64,000 nucleotides of DNA, taken from Mesorhizobium hawassense (GTDB lineage Bacteria > Pseudomonadota > Alphaproteobacteria > Rhizobiales > Rhizobiaceae). Below, in pieces: positions 34,009 to 47,967 of this stretch. The notes beneath the pieces are model-generated. The model saw only the letters and a list, made by a program, of their open reading frames with translations, made no database searches and was not told the origin of the DNA. The stretch's first letter is position 1. Every line of letters starts with the position of its first letter. The stretch is taken from contig NZ_QMBP01000005.1 in NCBI RefSeq assembly GCF_003289945.1, positions 186,001 to 250,000 on the forward strand, given 5' to 3'. The translations under genes were made by a program, and so were the position numbers.

Positions 34009-35997
34009 ATGACCGCATCGCAACCCGCCGCCGCAACCGGGACTGCCAAGCCGAAGCTCGCCTTCCGGCCGCTGCCCGTGCCGCAGGTCGATGTCCGAGG
34101 CTTCTGGGGCGACCGTGTCGACGCGGTGGCCGCCAAGACAGCCGGCATCCTCTACGACCGCTGCGTCGAGGCGCGCATGCTGGAGCAGATCGATCCCGAC
34201 CGGCCGTCGCCCGGCCTCGTCATCCCGTTCCATTCGCCGTCGCCGGACGAGGCGAACGCCCAGGGCGCCGAGTTCACCGGCTCGACGGTGACGACGCAGA
34301 TGTTCTGGGATTCCGACTGGGGCAAGACCATCGAGACGGCGGCCTATTCGCTCTACCGCCGCCGCAACCCCGATCTCGAAAAGAAGATCGACGCCGTCAT
34401 CGACATGTACGGCAAGCTGCAGCAGCCTGACGGCTACCTCTCGAGCTGGTACCAGCGCATCCAGCCCGGCCTGCGCTGGACCAACCTGCGCGACTGCCAC
34501 GAACTCTACTGCGCCGGCCATCTGATCGAGGGCGCCGTCGCCTACTATCAGGCGACCGGCAAGCGCAAGCTGCTCGACATCATGAGCCGCTACGCCGACC
34601 ACATCGCCTCGAGGTTCGGCCCCGAACCGGGCAAGCGCAAGGGTTATTGCGGCCACGAGGAGATCGAGCTGGCGCTGGTCAAGCTGGCGCGGGTGACGGG
34701 CGAGAAGAAATACATGGAGCTCGCGAAATACTTCATCGACCAGCGCGGGCAGCAGCCGCATTATTTCGACGAAGAGGCGCGCGCTCGCGGCGCCGACCCG
34801 AAGGCCTATCACTTCAAGACCTACGAGTATAACCAGTCGCACAAGCCGGTGCGCGAGCAGGACAAGGTCGTCGGCCACGCGGTCCGGGCGATGTACCTCT
34901 TCTCCGGCATGGCCGATGTCGCCACCGAATATGGCGACGACAGCCTGCGCACGGCGCTCGACAGGCTTTGGGACGATCTCATGACCAAGAGCCTCTACGT
35001 CACCGGCGGCATCGGCCCGTCGGCGCACAATGAGGGCTTCACCAGCGACTACGACCTGCCCAACGACACCGCCTATGCCGAGACCTGCGCCTCGGTCGGC
35101 CTGGTGTTCTGGGCAAGCCGCATGCTCGGCATGGGGCCGAACACCCGCTACGCCGACATGATGGAGCGCGCTTTATACAACGGCTCGATCTCGGGCCTGT
35201 CGCTCGACGGCTCGCTGTTCTTCTACGAGAATCCGCTGGAGAGCCGCGGCGGCCATCATCGCTGGAAATGGCACCGCTGCCCGTGCTGCCCGCCCAATAT
35301 CGGCCGCATGGTGGCCTCGATCGGCAGCTATTTCTACGGCCTCGCCGACGATGCGCTGGCCGTGCACCTCTACGGCGACTCGACCGCCCGCTTCGAGATC
35401 GCCGGCCGGCAGGTCTCCTTGGTCCAGACCTGCAACTATCCCTGGGACGGCGCGGTCGCGATCGAGGTCGGGCCGGAGGCGCCGGTGGAGTTCACCCTCC
35501 ATCTGCGCATACCCGCCTGGTGCCGCAAGGCGGCGCTCAAGGTGAACGGCAAGATGCTCGATCTCGAAGCGGCGACGAGCGACGGCTACGCCGCGATCCG
35601 CCGAGAATGGCGCCAGGGCGACCGCGTCGAGCTCGACCTCGAAATGTCGATGGCGCGCCTCTTCGCCAACCCGAATGTGCGCCAGGACATCGGCCGCGTG
35701 GCGCTGGCGCGCGGCCCGCTGCTCTACTGTGTCGAGGAAACCGACAATGGCGGCGGGCTGCACCGCATCGCCTTGCCGCGCACGGCCAGGCTGGAGGCGC
35801 ACAAGGAACCGAACCTGCTCGGCGGCGTCGTCACGCTCTCGGCCATCGGCAGCCGCGCCGAAACCGAGAACTGGGGCGCCGATCTCTATCGTCCCGAACC
35901 GCCGGCGACGGAAGAGACGAAGCTCAAGGCCGTTCCCTATTTCGCCTGGGACAACCGCGATCCCGGCGAGATGCTGGTCTGGCTGAGGGAAGGGTAG
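34009..35997 (+). CDS. GH127 beta-L-arabinofuranosidase-like glycoside hydrolase (DUF1680)
   Basis: 662 residues matching GH127 along its length: RDCHELYCAGHLIEGAVAYY, YVTGGIGPSAHNEGF, and the zinc-site residues Glu358 and Cys360 (AETCAS) plus Cys426-Cys427 in RCPCCPPNIGR. In the characterised family member, the cysteine in this region is the nucleophile and zinc tunes it. There is no signal peptide, so the enzyme probably acts in the cytoplasm on imported arabinofuranosides. ATG 34009 follows GGAG by seven bases. A longer upstream open frame to 33286 is only a shadow of the permease. Confidence 0.92.
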   Translation: MTASQPAAATGTAKPKLAFRPLPVPQVDVRGFWGDRVDAVAAKTAGILYDRCVEARMLEQIDPDRPSPGLVIPFHSPSPDEANAQGAEFTGSTVTTQMFWDSDWGKTIETAAYSLYRRRNPDLEKKIDAVIDMYGKLQQPDGYLSSWYQRIQPGLRWTNLRDCHELYCAGHLIEGAVAYYQATGKRKLLDIMSRYADHIASRFGPEPGKRKGYCGHEEIELALVKLARVTGEKKYMELAKYFIDQRGQQPHYFDEEARARGADPKAYHFKTYEYNQSHKPVREQDKVVGHAVRAMYLFSGMADVATEYGDDSLRTALDRLWDDLMTKSLYVTGGIGPSAHNEGFTSDYDLPNDTAYAETCASVGLVFWASRMLGMGPNTRYADMMERALYNGSISGLSLDGSLFFYENPLESRGGHHRWKWHRCPCCPPNIGRMVASIGSYFYGLADDALAVHLYGDSTARFEIAGRQVSLVQTCNYPWDGAVAIEVGPEAPVEFTLHLRIPAWCRKAALKVNGKMLDLEAATSDGYAAIRREWRQGDRVELDLEMSMARLFANPNVRQDIGRVALARGPLLYCVEETDNGGGLHRIALPRTARLEAHKEPNLLGGVVTLSAIGSRAETENWGADLYRPEPPATEETKLKAVPYFAWDNRDPGEMLVWLREG

Positions 35998-36008
35998 GGC
36001 GGCTTACC

Positions 36009-36818
36009 TCAAAGATGCACGAAGGCCGTCAGCGGCAGGTGGTCGGAGGCGACGCGCGACAGCGGTGTATCATGCGCCTCCACCGCTGAGACAAGGTCGT
36101 GCCGGTTGCCCATGATGCGGTCGAGCGCCAGCACCGGCAGGCCTGACGGGAAGGTCGGCACCGCCGGCGGCGTCGGACCGAAGGTGGTGTGCAGCGTGTT
36201 CAGCGCCGAGCGGTTGCCGAGCCGCCATTCGTTGAGGTCGCCGAGCAGCAGCGTCGGCCTTTCGTCGGCGCTGCTCATGATGTCGAGCACGACGCGCGCC
36301 TGTTCTGAGCGCGAGCGGCGCAGCAGGCCGAGATGGGCGGCAATGACGCGCAGGCTCCGTTTCTCGTCGAGATCGATCTCGGCGACCAGCGCACCGCGCG
36401 GCTCCAGCCCCGGCAGCTTGATCTGGTGGACGTCGCGCACCGTGCCGCGCTTGAACAGAAGCACATTGCCGCGCCAGCCATGCCCCTTGCCGTTGCCGCT
36501 GACCGGCACCGGAACCAGCCCCGTCTCCAGTTCCAGGCGGTTGAGGTCGAGCAGTCCGGCTTTGTCGCCAAAGCGGTTGTCGGCTTCCTGCAGCGCGATC
36601 ACGTCCGGGCTCATTTCGCGGATGACGCGCGCCGTCCTTTCGGGGTCGAACCTGCGGTCGGTGCCGATGCATTTGTGGACGTTGTAGGAGGCAACCACGA
36701 TCTCGGCGCCGTTGACGCGCTTGCGCGGCGTCGCCTTCGCTTTGCGCGCGCTTCTGCCGCGGATGGAGAGCAGTACGGTCTCGGGGAGGCTGCGGCCTTT
36801 GATGTCGTTGATCTCCAT
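36009..36818 (-). CDS. Endonuclease/exonuclease/phosphatase (EEP) family hydrolase
   Basis: 269 residues with the EEP motifs VASYNVHKCIGTD, VIALQEADN, LLLGDLNEW and the C-terminal SDHLPLTAF (catalytic Asp-His). There is no signal peptide; the first 40 residues are basic. ATG 36818 lies 23 bases after the cardiolipin synthase stop. An EEP gene next to a cardiolipin synthase resembles the ybhP-clsB arrangement of E. coli. The substrate is unknown (a phosphodiester in lipid or nucleic acid). Confidence 0.9.
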   Translation of the reverse strand: MEINDIKGRSLPETVLLSIRGRSARKAKATPRKRVNGAEIVVASYNVHKCIGTDRRFDPERTARVIREMSPDVIALQEADNRFGDKAGLLDLNRLELETGLVPVPVSGNGKGHGWRGNVLLFKRGTVRDVHQIKLPGLEPRGALVAEIDLDEKRSLRVIAAHLGLLRRSRSEQARVVLDIMSSADERPTLLLGDLNEWRLGNRSALNTLHTTFGPTPPAVPTFPSGLPVLALDRIMGNRHDLVSAVEAHDTPLSRVASDHLPLTAFVHL

Positions 36819-36841
36819 GATCCCGATGCTCGGTTCCTGTT

Positions 36842-38302
36842 CTAAAGATAGGGCGATCCCAGCCACAGCAAGCGGTCGAAGACGCGGATAATGAAAGGCC
36901 TTTCCTTCAGCGTCTGCAACGTCACCGGCTTTGCGGTGGAAATGGCGGCCGCGATGCGGGCGTCGATCTCGGCGGCGAAATTGTGGTCCAGCACTTCCAT
37001 GTCGATCTCGAAATTCAGCCGCAGCGAGCGGGCGTCCAGATTGGAAGATCCGACATAGGCCCACACGCCGTCGATCGCCATCAGCTTCGAATGGTCGAAC
37101 GAGCCTTCGTGACGCCAGACATGGCAATAGTGCTTCAACACCTGGTCGAACTGCGCCGTCATCGCATGATCGACGAGGAAGAGATTGTTCACCGCCGGCA
37201 CGACGATGTCGATTTCGACGCCGCGGCGGCCGGCCGTGGTCAGCGCGCTGATGAATTCCCGGTCCGGCAGGAAATAGGGCGACATGATGCGGATCGATTT
37301 GCGGGCGACCGAGAACGCCCCCATCAGCAGCTTCAGGTTGGTTTCGTTCGAGGCGTCCGGCCCTGATGCCACCGCGCGCACCAGCATTGGCTGCCCTGGC
37401 GGCGGGACTGCCCGCTCGACCTGCCAGGGACCGTCCTTCAAGGCCTCGTTGCCGGCAAAGCGCCAGTCCTCGGCGGCGACCGAGAACAGATCGGCCACCA
37501 CCGGCCCGCTCACCTCGAAATGCGTATCGCGCGAGCTTTCCGAGCCGGCGAATTCGGCTGAGAAGCCTTTTCGGATATTCATGCCTCCCGTGAAGGCCAC
37601 CATGCCGTCGACGATCAGGATCTTCCTGTGGGTCCTGAGATTGGCATAGGGAAGCCTCAGGCCCATGACGATGTTGCCGTTGAAGAGATCGACGGTGACG
37701 TCGGCTTCCCTGAGCTCTTTCAGGATGCTGGGTACCGAATAGCGCACGCCGACGGCGTCGATCAGCACCCGCACTGTGACGCCGCGCTTGACGGCGTTGC
37801 CGAGCGACTCGACGAAAATCGCGCCAACTGCATCATTGTCGAAAATATAGGTCTCCAGAAGCACGCTGCTTTGTGCTGCGTCGATCGCCCGGCACATCGC
37901 CGTATAGGCCTCGTCGCCGGTCTTGAGCACGGCGATGGTGTTTCCAGAGGTGAGGGGACGCCGCACCACCCGGTCGCCAAGCGTCTTCAGCCCGGTGAAA
38001 CGCTGGCCGTATTCGGCGCTGATCAGGGCTTCCAGCGCAACGTCGCGGTCGTGCCTGGCCGCGGCCGCCTCGCTGGAAACTGGGCGCATGGCGCTGATCG
38101 TCGCGCGGCGGATGCGGTTGATGCCGGCAATGGCGTAGATGATCGCGCCGAGGAAGGGCGACAGAAGCATGACGCCGACCCAGCCGGTGGCGGCGCGCAC
38201 GTCCTCCTTCGTCATGATGGCATGCACGATGCCAACCGCCGCCATCGCCAGCGAGAGGAGCAGGATAAGCGTCGACCAGTGACTCGCAATCGCCTCGAAC
38301 AT
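36842..38302 (-). CDS. cls: Cardiolipin synthase (phospholipase D family)
   Basis: 486 residues with two N-terminal membrane segments (ILLLSLAMAAVGIVHAIM; GVMLLSPFLGAIIYAIAG) and two HKD phospholipase D motifs, HRKILIVDG and HSKLMAIDG. It joins phosphatidylglycerol molecules to cardiolipin at the inner membrane. ATG 38302 gives the standard length and starts just before the first helix; the frame is open to 38563 without family content. Confidence 0.92.
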   Translation of the reverse strand: MFEAIASHWSTLILLLSLAMAAVGIVHAIMTKEDVRAATGWVGVMLLSPFLGAIIYAIAGINRIRRATISAMRPVSSEAAAARHDRDVALEALISAEYGQRFTGLKTLGDRVVRRPLTSGNTIAVLKTGDEAYTAMCRAIDAAQSSVLLETYIFDNDAVGAIFVESLGNAVKRGVTVRVLIDAVGVRYSVPSILKELREADVTVDLFNGNIVMGLRLPYANLRTHRKILIVDGMVAFTGGMNIRKGFSAEFAGSESSRDTHFEVSGPVVADLFSVAAEDWRFAGNEALKDGPWQVERAVPPPGQPMLVRAVASGPDASNETNLKLLMGAFSVARKSIRIMSPYFLPDREFISALTTAGRRGVEIDIVVPAVNNLFLVDHAMTAQFDQVLKHYCHVWRHEGSFDHSKLMAIDGVWAYVGSSNLDARSLRLNFEIDMEVLDHNFAAEIDARIAAAISTAKPVTLQTLKERPFIIRVFDRLLWLGSPYL

Positions 38303-38534
38303 CGGCCCGACTATTGTGCGGACGGGCGCGGAAGGCAATGCGGGCGGTCGGCGCAAAACAAGGAGAAGCTCTTCGCGGGTGATCAGGAGGCAGGTCGTAT
38401 GGCTGATCGTCGAAGTTTGACCCGTCCTTAAGTCCATTGAGCGAGCCAGAGTTTGTTCAGGTCGGATGGCCACCCGAGGGCATTTATCACATGCGCTTAT
38501 AGGCCCAAGCGTAATTAAGCGCCTAATCGCTGGG
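38303..38534. other. Intergenic region upstream of cls
   Basis: The cls promoter region. No gene is supported; it borders the aldo/keto reductase remnant. Confidence 0.4.
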
Positions 38535-38687
<153 letters not shown>

Positions 38688-38797
38688 CCAATCGCTGAGG
38701 TGCCCGCAAAGAGCGTCGCATGGCCGATGCGGTTGATGCCATAACGATGCAACCGCGACGGCGCACGCCATTTTCCTCGTTTGCCGCGTGAAGGACC

Positions 38798-39958
38798 TTA
38801 CGAAGCGGACGCAGCGACCTTGGGGCGGGTGCCGCGTCCGAACTCGACGTCCCAGCTGCGTTCCGCCGGCGCGGCTTCGCCGCTCAGCCCGAGTTTCGGG
38901 AAAAGCAGTTCGGCGACGTTGAAGACCTCTTCCAGATGCGGGTAGGCGGACGCGATGATCGTTTCGATGCCGATCTCCTGATACTCGCGGACCCGCGCCG
39001 CGACATTGTCGGGATTGCCGACGAGCGCGGTTCCGGCGCCCCCGCGCACCAGCCCGGGGCCGGCCCACAGGTTCGGACCGACAACCAGCCTGTCCCGCCG
39101 GCCCTGATGCAGTGCCGACATGCGCTTTTGTCCGACCGATTCCGAGATGTTGACGAAGCCGTTCTGGGCTTCGGCGATCAGGTCGTCGGTGACGTGGCTG
39201 ATCAGCCGGTCTGCTGCTGCCCAGGCCTCGTCCTCGGTTTCGCGCACGATCAGATGGATGCGCAGGCCGAAGCGGATCGTGCGGCCCTGCGCCGCCGCGG
39301 CCTTTTTCACGCGCTCGATCTTTTCGGCAAGCTGGTCGACCGGCTCGCCCCAGCTCAGATAGGCGTCCACATGCTTGGCGGCGATCGCGATGCCGGCATC
39401 GGAAGAGCCTCCAAACCAGAGCGGCGGATGCGGCTGCTGAATGGGCGGGAAGGAGATGTCGGTGCCATGCGCCGAAAGGTACTTGCCCTCGAAATCCGCC
39501 GGCTCGCCTGACAGGATCCGCCGCCAGATGGTCAGGAATTCGTCGGTCTGCGCATAGCGCTCGTCATGACCGAGCTTGTTGCCGTCGCCGGCAAGGTCCG
39601 CCGGATCCGCGCCGGTGACGACGTTGAGCAGTACCCGGCCGCCGGAAATGCGGTCCAGCGTGGCCGCATGGCGCGCGAACAGGGCCGGGGTCCCGCTGCC
39701 CGGCCGCAGCGCCACGAGGAACTTCAGCCGTTCGGTGAGCGGTATCAGGCCGGCGGCCACGATCCAGGCGTCCTCGCAGCGTGTCCCCGTGGGCAGGAGC
39801 ACGCCCTTGAAGCCAAGCCGGTCGGCGGCCTGCGCGATCTCCTTGAGGTAGCCGAAGGTTGCCGGCCGGTGGCGCTCGTCGGTGCCGAGATAGGGGCCGT
39901 CGCCATGGGTCGGCAGGTACCAGTAGAGATCGAGCGGACGGGTGTTGTTGCCGGACAT
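38798..39958 (-). CDS. ssuD: FMNH2-dependent alkanesulfonate monooxygenase (LLM class)
   Basis: 386 residues of the luciferase-like monooxygenase family. SsuD features include [38 protein letters not shown] and [21 protein letters not shown]. It cleaves alkanesulfonates to aldehyde and sulfite with reduced flavin supplied by a reductase not encoded here. It is the last gene of a sulfonate transport operon. ATG 39958 has GAAGGAG upstream. The longer open frame to 40714 is a shadow of the permease. Confidence 0.92.
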   Translation of the reverse strand: MSGNNTRPLDLYWYLPTHGDGPYLGTDERHRPATFGYLKEIAQAADRLGFKGVLLPTGTRCEDAWIVAAGLIPLTERLKFLVALRPGSGTPALFARHAATLDRISGGRVLLNVVTGADPADLAGDGNKLGHDERYAQTDEFLTIWRRILSGEPADFEGKYLSAHGTDISFPPIQQPHPPLWFGGSSDAGIAIAAKHVDAYLSWGEPVDQLAEKIERVKKAAAAQGRTIRFGLRIHLIVRETEDEAWAAADRLISHVTDDLIAEAQNGFVNISESVGQKRMSALHQGRRDRLVVGPNLWAGPGLVRGGAGTALVGNPDNVAARVREYQEIGIETIIASAYPHLEEVFNVAELLFPKLGLSGEAAPAERSWDVEFGRGTRPKVAASAS

Positions 39959-40002
39959 CGGATTGTCTCCTTCAGCGATTGTGGGATCGGGTCTAGCAAG
40001 CC

Positions 40003-40851
40003 TCAGAGCTTGCCTTTCCAAGGGATGAGGCGGTGTTCCAGCCAGCGCATGCCGCTGGTGAAGGCGAAGGCCAGCACGGCGATGACGATGAGGCCGACGA
40101 AGACGACGTCGGTCGCGAGGAAATTGGCCGCCGACATGATCATGTAGCCGAGCCCGGACTGGGCCGCGATCAGCTCGGCCGCGACCAGCGTCGACAGTCC
40201 GGCGCCGATGGCGATCTTCAGGCCGGTCAGGATCTCCGGCAAAGCGGATGGCAGGATGATGCTGGTGAAGAGTTGCAGCCGGCTGGCGCCGAGGGACAGC
40301 GCTGCGTTGATGCGTTCGACGGCCACCGACCGGACACCCGCCTGTGCCGCAAAGCAGATCGGGGCAAAGGTCGACAGCGAGAGCAGAACGATCTTGGAGG
40401 TTTCGCCGATGCCGAGCCAGATGATCAGCAGGGGCAAATAGGCGAGCGGCGGCAAGCCCCAGTAGAGATCGATCGGCACGCTGAAGATGCCCTTGACCCA
40501 GCGGTTGAGCCCCATCAGCAGGCCAAGCGGAATGCCGACGAAAATGCCGACGCCGAGCGCCGCGGCAATGCGGCCGAGGCTTGCCAGGGTGTGGTCGAGC
40601 AGCGTGCCGTTGGCATAGCCGTCGGCCGCGACGGCGTTGAACTGGGTCAGCACGTCGGCCGGCGACGGCAGGAACAGCGGCGACGCCCAGCCGAAGCGCG
40701 CGGCGAGGAACCACAATGCGATCAGCCCCGCCAGCGTGACCAGGCTGATGCCGAACGTGCTTGCCGATGCGGACCGGCGCGGCGGGGGAGACGGCCTTCG
40801 CTGGGCCGTCGCGGGCGGGAACGAAGTTCGGGAATTGGCGGCAAGCGTCAT
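40003..40851 (-). CDS. tauC: Sulfonate/taurine ABC transporter permease
   Basis: 282 residues, six membrane helices, with the binding-protein-dependent permease motif [28 protein letters not shown]. It has the long N-terminal Pro/Arg-rich segment of TauC/SsuC proteins. Its start overlaps the ATPase stop by 4 bases. Taurine versus other sulfonates cannot be distinguished from the permease alone. Confidence 0.9.
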   Translation of the reverse strand: MTLAANSRTSFPPATAQRRPSPPPRRSASASTFGISLVTLAGLIALWFLAARFGWASPLFLPSPADVLTQFNAVAADGYANGTLLDHTLASLGRIAAALGVGIFVGIPLGLLMGLNRWVKGIFSVPIDLYWGLPPLAYLPLLIIWLGIGETSKIVLLSLSTFAPICFAAQAGVRSVAVERINAALSLGASRLQLFTSIILPSALPEILTGLKIAIGAGLSTLVAAELIAAQSGLGYMIMSAANFLATDVVFVGLIVIAVLAFAFTSGMRWLEHRLIPWKGKL

Positions 40852-41642
40852 TGCAAGGTTCCTCTGCGGGCGCCTTCCGGCTGGTGGATGAGCGAGCGGA
40901 TTTCCTGCCGCAGTTCGATGAAGCGCGGGTGGGATTGGATCGGCCCGATATCGCCGCTTTCGGCGAAGTCGCGCACGAAGTCGGCGTCGAAGCGGGCGAC
41001 GATACGGCCCGGCCGGGGCGACATCACGACGATGGTCGTGCCGAGTGTGAGGGCTTCCTCGATCGAATGGGTGATGAACAGGATCTGCTTGCCGGTCTTG
41101 GCCCAGACCGAGGCCAGAAGCTGCTGCATCGTCTCGCGCGTCAGGCTGTCGAGGGCGCCGAACGGCTCGTCCATCAAGAGGATTTTCGGATCGGTGGCCA
41201 GCGCCCGGGCGATGCCGACGCGCTGGCGCATGCCGCCGGACAGTTCATAGGGCGGCTTTTCGGCGAAATCGGCGAGCCCGACCAGTTCCAAAAGGCGCCT
41301 CGACCGCTCATGGCGTTCGCCGCGCGACACGCCCCGGTACTTCAGGCCGAGCGCGACATTGTCCAGCACATTGGCCCAAGGCAGCAGGGTATCCTTCTGG
41401 AACACGACGCCGCGATCGCCGCCTGGCGCCACGATCTCCTGTCCGTCCAGCGTGATGGTCCCTTCGGAGAGCGGCAGGAAGCCGGCGATCGCGTTCAGCA
41501 ATGTCGACTTGCCGCAGCCGGAAGCACCGACCGCGACGACGATGGAGGCGGGGGCGATATCGAGCGAGACGTGATCGAGCGCATGCACGTCCTGGCCGTC
41601 GGAAGCCGGGAAGGTGACGCTGGCATCGCGGATTCGTAGCAT
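40848..41642 (-). CDS. tauB: Sulfonate/taurine ABC transporter ATPase
   Basis: 264 residues. Walker A is GASGCGKST, the signature is [15 protein letters not shown], Walker B is [12 protein letters not shown] and the H-loop is [10 protein letters not shown]. The order tauA-tauB-tauC-ssuD on the minus strand and the overlap with the permease support one operon. It starts 59 bases after the binding-protein stop. Confidence 0.92.
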   Translation of the reverse strand: MLRIRDASVTFPASDGQDVHALDHVSLDIAPASIVVAVGASGCGKSTLLNAIAGFLPLSEGTITLDGQEIVAPGGDRGVVFQKDTLLPWANVLDNVALGLKYRGVSRGERHERSRRLLELVGLADFAEKPPYELSGGMRQRVGIARALATDPKILLMDEPFGALDSLTRETMQQLLASVWAKTGKQILFITHSIEEALTLGTTIVVMSPRPGRIVARFDADFVRDFAESGDIGPIQSHPRFIELRQEIRSLIHQPEGARRGTLQ

Positions 41643-41701
41643 GATGGCCTCCGGGCGATTTGGCCGGCGCGCCGGCCAAATCGCGTTTCCTTCAAGGGTT
41701 G

Positions 41702-42712
41702 CTAGTTCGAGGCCTTGGCCACTGCCGCGTATTGCGGATCAGCGAAGACCGCGTAGCTGTCCTTGATCGAGGTGATCTTGTGCTGGTCCCTCAGGAAGCT
41801 CGCGGTGTCCTTGAGGATTTTCGCGACCGCGCTCTTCTCGCCACCGCCCAGCCATTTGTCGGAGACCTGTTCGTCGAGCGGCGGGACGACCGTCGTCTTC
41901 AACTGCTCCGAATTCTCGGCCGCCGTGCCACCCTGCAATTTCGCGATCAGCTTGGCGCTCTCGGAGTCCGGGCCCCAGGCGGCCGGGTTGCTCAGATAGG
42001 CCTGGTTGTAGCCGTCGATCAGCCGGACATACTGGCCGAGGAACTCCGGATTGGCCTTGGCGAACGCGCCGGTGACGACCAGCGCGCTGAAGGTCGGGGC
42101 GCCGCGATCGGCGACCTGGCCGGCCGTGAGCAGGACCTTGCCGTTCTTCTTCAGTTCGGACAGCGCCGGATCCCAGACGAAGCCGCCGTCGATGTCGCCA
42201 CGCTTCCAGGCCGCGACGATCTCGGGCTGCGGAATGGCGATGACCTGGGTTTCCTTTTCGGAAATGCCTTCTTGCTTCAGAACGGCCAGAAGCTGGTAAT
42301 GGTCGGTCGAGACTGGCGCCGCGGCGAGCTTCTTGCCGCGCAGGTCCGCCGGCGACTTGATTTCAGGCCGCACCACCAGGGCCTCGCCGTCACGCGAGAC
42401 CGACGAGATGTAGAAGGCCTTCACGTCGATGCCCTTGCTGACGGCCGCCGAGAACGGGCTCGACCCGACATCGCCGATCTGGACGTCGCCGGATGCGATA
42501 GCGGCGAAGATGTCGGCGCCGGAATTGAAGCGGCGGAATTCGATGTTCCAGCCGGTCTTCTTGGCAAGGTCGCCATTGGCGATGCCGAGATTATAGGGGT
42601 TGGCGCCGGTCTGGTAGGCGATGACGACTTTCTTGTCGTCCCCGGCGTTCGCCGCGGTGTGCACGGATGCGAGGGCAAGCCCGAAAAGGGCGGCGGAAAT
42701 CAATTTTCGCAT
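41702..42712 (-). CDS. tauA: Taurine/sulfonate ABC transporter substrate-binding protein
   Basis: 336 residues with a signal peptide ([20 protein letters not shown]) and the TauA-like fold: [59 protein letters not shown] and GGFVWDPAL. It captures taurine or related sulfonates in the periplasm. It is the first gene of the operon, with a promoter-like TATAAT on the minus strand (42796 to 42791). Confidence 0.92.
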   Translation of the reverse strand: MRKLISAALFGLALASVHTAANAGDDKKVVIAYQTGANPYNLGIANGDLAKKTGWNIEFRRFNSGADIFAAIASGDVQIGDVGSSPFSAAVSKGIDVKAFYISSVSRDGEALVVRPEIKSPADLRGKKLAAAPVSTDHYQLLAVLKQEGISEKETQVIAIPQPEIVAAWKRGDIDGGFVWDPALSELKKNGKVLLTAGQVADRGAPTFSALVVTGAFAKANPEFLGQYVRLIDGYNQAYLSNPAAWGPDSESAKLIAKLQGGTAAENSEQLKTTVVPPLDEQVSDKWLGGGEKSAVAKILKDTASFLRDQHKITSIKDSYAVFADPQYAAVAKASN

Positions 42713-42790
42713 GGGCTTTAAATCCTTTGAACTGAGGGCACAGCCTCGATTGCAGCCAACCAGAGCGGCTGTGAATTAAAGTCTACTAAG

Positions 42791-42819
42791 ATTATAGAAT
42801 TAGACAGGAATGATATTCC
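42791..42819 (-). promoter_or_regulatory. Promoter/dyad region of the tauABC-ssuD operon
   Basis: On the minus strand a TATAAT (42796-42791) lies about 80 bases upstream of tauA. Just upstream is the dyad GGAAT-N3-ATTCC (42807-42819), near where a -35 element or an activator site would sit. A sulfur-control regulator such as CysB could bind here; this is inference. Confidence 0.5.
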
Positions 42820-43125
42820 GAAAGGGCGATCCACGATGAAAAAGAATTGAGCTGAAATGCGGGGCGACGCTGGAGGGGCGTTCTACGCTGGGGAGGGCGG
42901 CTGGGTGGTCGCCCCTCGCTATCAACGGTACGGCAGTGGCCGTTCAGCCCACGCTCGATCGGAACCGGAACTCTGTGCGCCCGGGGATAAAGCCTGTCCG
43001 AATCCGGTGCCGAATGAAAACAGACCGGAGGCGCAACCCGGATACGTGTTTTGGCGTTAGGTGTCAGTTGCTGAATTTATCCACGTTGCAAGCGGTGGCA
43101 ACGCCGCGAATGGGGAGCATGGTTC
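42820..43125. other. Intergenic region, no gene seen
   Basis: About 300 bases between the tau promoter and the small membrane-protein gene. A 67-residue open frame (42857-43060) was considered and not accepted. Confidence 0.4.
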
Positions 43126-43338
43126 ATGCCTCCACTGGTGCATTTTGTGATCAAGAACTTCGGTATGGGCGCGGTCATCGGATTGACGGTGGCGTGCTGG
43201 CTTGTGGCTTTCGGCGCTGTCGGCAGCCATATTCCATCAGGCAGTGGGGCTTATCTGGCTGTTGGGATGATCGCCTACTCGATGGCCTCTTGCTTCGGAA
43301 TGGGATTTCTGGCCACAGCCCTGATGTTTCTCGAATAG
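43126..43338 (+). CDS. Small two-helix membrane protein
   Basis: 70 residues with two hydrophobic segments (GAVIGLTVACWLVAFGAVG; YLAVGMIAYSMASCFGMGF) separated by a short polar turn. GGGGAG precedes the start by about 10 bases. No family is recognised; it stands alone between the tau operon and the flavodoxin. Confidence 0.6.
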   Translation: MPPLVHFVIKNFGMGAVIGLTVACWLVAFGAVGSHIPSGSGAYLAVGMIAYSMASCFGMGFLATALMFLE

Positions 43339-43434
43339 GCCATTCGCCCAATGCCGGGACGATGCTAGCTCAATAGGAAGAGCCTGCCTCTCGGCGCAAA
43401 GCCGGCAGCGCTATGCTGGGGCAAAGCCGGCAAA

Positions 43435-47241
<3,807 letters not shown>

Positions 47242-47295
47242 TTCAGTCAGTGCGTCCGTACGGCGGTCCGCCGCGCAAGACGCGGAGCCGCTGGC

Positions 47296-47943
47296 CTACA
47301 GCTTCCTGAAGAAGCCCGACAGGATATTCGGACCCGCTTCGCCGGGGCGCAGCCTGATCCCGTCCTCGAAACAGTTCAGCGTCACGCATTCGAAGCCGTA
47401 ATGCGTAAGCAGTGCCACCAGCGAGCTACGGTCGAAATGGTGCAGGTGCTCGTTGGGCAGGCGCATGCGCCACTTGGCGAACCATGTGTCGCCGTCGGCG
47501 CCGAGCTCGCGCCAGCGGCAGTAAGGGACGGCGACGGCCAGGTGGCGGGCCTGAAGGCGGGATAGGAAACTCAAATCCGGGATGTGCTCGAGCACGTCGA
47601 ACATGGCGACCAGATCCCACGCGCCGGCGAGCGCCTCTTCCCAATCGACGAAGCGGACGCCCTTCGGCAGGGGAAATTCAGCGATGTCGCAGCCGGCGCA
47701 ATCGGCGACGCCGGTTATCTTGGCGGCCTCGATGAATGTGCCAGTGCCATATCCGATCTCCAGCACGGACCGAGGGATCTCGCCGGTGATGCCAAGCACC
47801 CAGCCAAGCCGCTGATAGCCGAGCTTGATGGTCCGGTCGCTCAGGTCCTCGTAATAGGAAATGTATTTTTTGTCGTACTTGATCGGCGTGAAGTCGATCT
47901 GGTGGATCACGCCGAACCTGTCCACCCCATAATTGTCCAGCAT
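47296..47943 (-). CDS. Class I SAM-dependent methyltransferase
   Basis: 215 residues. Motif I is VLEIGYGTGTFIEAAKITG, motif II is AGCDIAEFPLPKGVRFVDW, and LVAMFDVLEHIPDLSFLSRL is the motif IV/methyltransferase-11/12 signature. The substrate is not predictable. It lies 25 bases after the stop of the lipoprotein metallopeptidase and may be co-transcribed with it. Confidence 0.85.
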   Translation of the reverse strand: MLDNYGVDRFGVIHQIDFTPIKYDKKYISYYEDLSDRTIKLGYQRLGWVLGITGEIPRSVLEIGYGTGTFIEAAKITGVADCAGCDIAEFPLPKGVRFVDWEEALAGAWDLVAMFDVLEHIPDLSFLSRLQARHLAVAVPYCRWRELGADGDTWFAKWRMRLPNEHLHHFDRSSLVALLTHYGFECVTLNCFEDGIRLRPGEAGPNILSGFFRKL

Positions 47944-47967
47944 GCGTCCGCGCAGCCTCCGGAATGG

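Noticed and set aside
36819..37127. Upstream extension of the EEP hydrolase frame into cls
   Set aside because: The cardiolipin synthase frame covers it and the extension has no family similarity.
39959..40714. Upstream extension of the ssuD frame into the permease gene
   Set aside because: It lies opposite in frame to real permease sequence; ATG 39958 with GAAGGAG and the MSGNN start fit SsuD.
42857..43060. A 67-codon open frame after the tau promoter
   Set aside because: No ribosome-binding site, low-complexity composition and no recognisable family.
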